DNA of 5,344 nt from Lachnospiraceae bacterium UBA7598 (GTDB lineage Bacteria > Bacillota > Clostridia > Lachnospirales > Lachnospiraceae): the NCBI GenBank assembly GCA_002474415.1, contig DLQV01000039.1, positions 1 through 5,344 of the forward strand. Reading direction: 5' to 3'. The translations under genes and the position numbers were made by a program. The notes under the pieces were generated by a model that searched no databases, had not been told where the DNA came from, and worked only from the letters and a program-made list of their open reading frames with translations. Positions 4,959 to 5,344 of this stretch are shown here, in pieces. Every line of letters starts with the position of its first letter. Within the stretch, counting starts at the first letter, position 1.

Positions 4959-5344
4959 ATGAATACAAACGCAAAAGCATTTCGGGAAGGATTTCGCGAC
5001 GGCATCCCCATCGGTCTTGGATACCTTGCGGTCTCTTTCTCTCTTGGCATTTCTGCAAAGCAGGCAGGTCTGACCCCCTTACAGGGATTTGTGACCAGTT
5101 TTCTGGAAAATGCATCCGCCGGTGAGTACATTGCCTTTACCCTCATCGGCGCAGGTGCCACCTACATCGAATTATGTCTGATGACGATCATTGCAAATGC
5201 CCGCTATCTTCTGATGAGCTGTGCCATGAGCCAGCGGTTTTCACCGGATACCCCGATGATCCACCGCTTTCTTGTAGCATTTGATCTGACTGACGAACTG
5301 TTTGGCATTGCGATCAGCCGTCCTGGATACCTCAATCCCTACTA
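4959..5344 (+). CDS. azlC: AzlC-family branched-chain amino acid exporter, large subunit (3' end outside window)
   Basis: 128 complete codons are visible of a family usually about 230 residues long; the window ends inside the gene. The N-terminus FREGFRDGIPIGLGYLAVSF is the typical AzlC opening. It is followed by a loop and the membrane segments GEYIAFTLIGAGATYIELCL and MTIIANARYLLMSCAMSQRF; the NARYLLMS stretch is characteristic. VAFDLTDELFGIAISRP follows as in relatives. AzlC normally works with the small membrane protein AzlD to export branched-chain amino acids; an azlD gene would be expected just downstream. The ATG at 4959 has AAAGAAGGG 5 bases upstream. The gap to epsC is 54 bases with a hairpin but no clear promoter, so it may be the third gene of the same unit. 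The symbol reflects the family; the true substrate is unproven. Confidence 0.88.
   Translation, partial: MNTNAKAFREGFRDGIPIGLGYLAVSFSLGISAKQAGLTPLQGFVTSFLENASAGEYIAFTLIGAGATYIELCLMTIIANARYLLMSCAMSQRFSPDTPMIHRFLVAFDLTDELFGIAISRPGYLNPY

Noticed and set aside
1..5344. CRISPR array, tRNA, rRNA, insertion sequence or phage genes
   Set aside because: No regularly spaced repeats, no cloverleaf or rRNA-like segments, and no transposase or integrase motifs were seen on either strand.

Overview
The window looks like chromosomal DNA from a low-to-moderate-GC Firmicute, most likely a clostridium of the Lachnospiraceae type. This rests on strong AGGAGG-like ribosome binding sites, sigma-A promoters with 17-base spacers, a Gram-positive-type LexA operator, an ECF sigma factor paired with a DUF4179-type anti-sigma factor, and an EpsC-type serine acetyltransferase. 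The genus cannot be read from the sequence.

Layout. Bases 1-813 hold the ligand-binding part of a LacI-family repressor whose DNA-binding N-terminus lies before the window. Bases 814-1172 look empty of ordinary genes but contain what appears to be a complete type I toxin-antitoxin module. A 31-residue membrane peptide (1061-1156, +, TTG start) is driven by a good sigma-A promoter with a near-consensus LexA/SOS box in its spacer. A divergent promoter makes a short RNA of about 72 nt (944 to about 873, minus strand) that ends in a strong hairpin. This RNA carries a 15-nt perfect and a 12-nt near-perfect match to the toxin's translation start region. The design is that of E. coli tisB/istR-1.

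Bases 1173-2835 (minus strand) hold a two-gene operon: an ECF sigma factor (GTG start) and its membrane anti-sigma factor, overlapping by 11 bases. A possible autoregulatory ECF promoter lies just upstream.

Bases 2938-5344 (plus strand) form a second transcription unit: a strong promoter, an EamA-family 10-TM transporter, the serine O-acetyltransferase EpsC (its ribosome binding site overlaps the transporter's stop codon), an intergenic hairpin, and the start of an AzlC-family exporter gene cut by the window end. Together they suggest O-acetylserine/cysteine synthesis coupled to amino-acid or metabolite export. That coupling is inference from gene order.

The toxin-antitoxin module is the most interesting item. 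It is supported by several independent pieces visible in the sequence: ORF with ribosome binding site, two promoters, a LexA box, a terminator and the RNA-RNA match.
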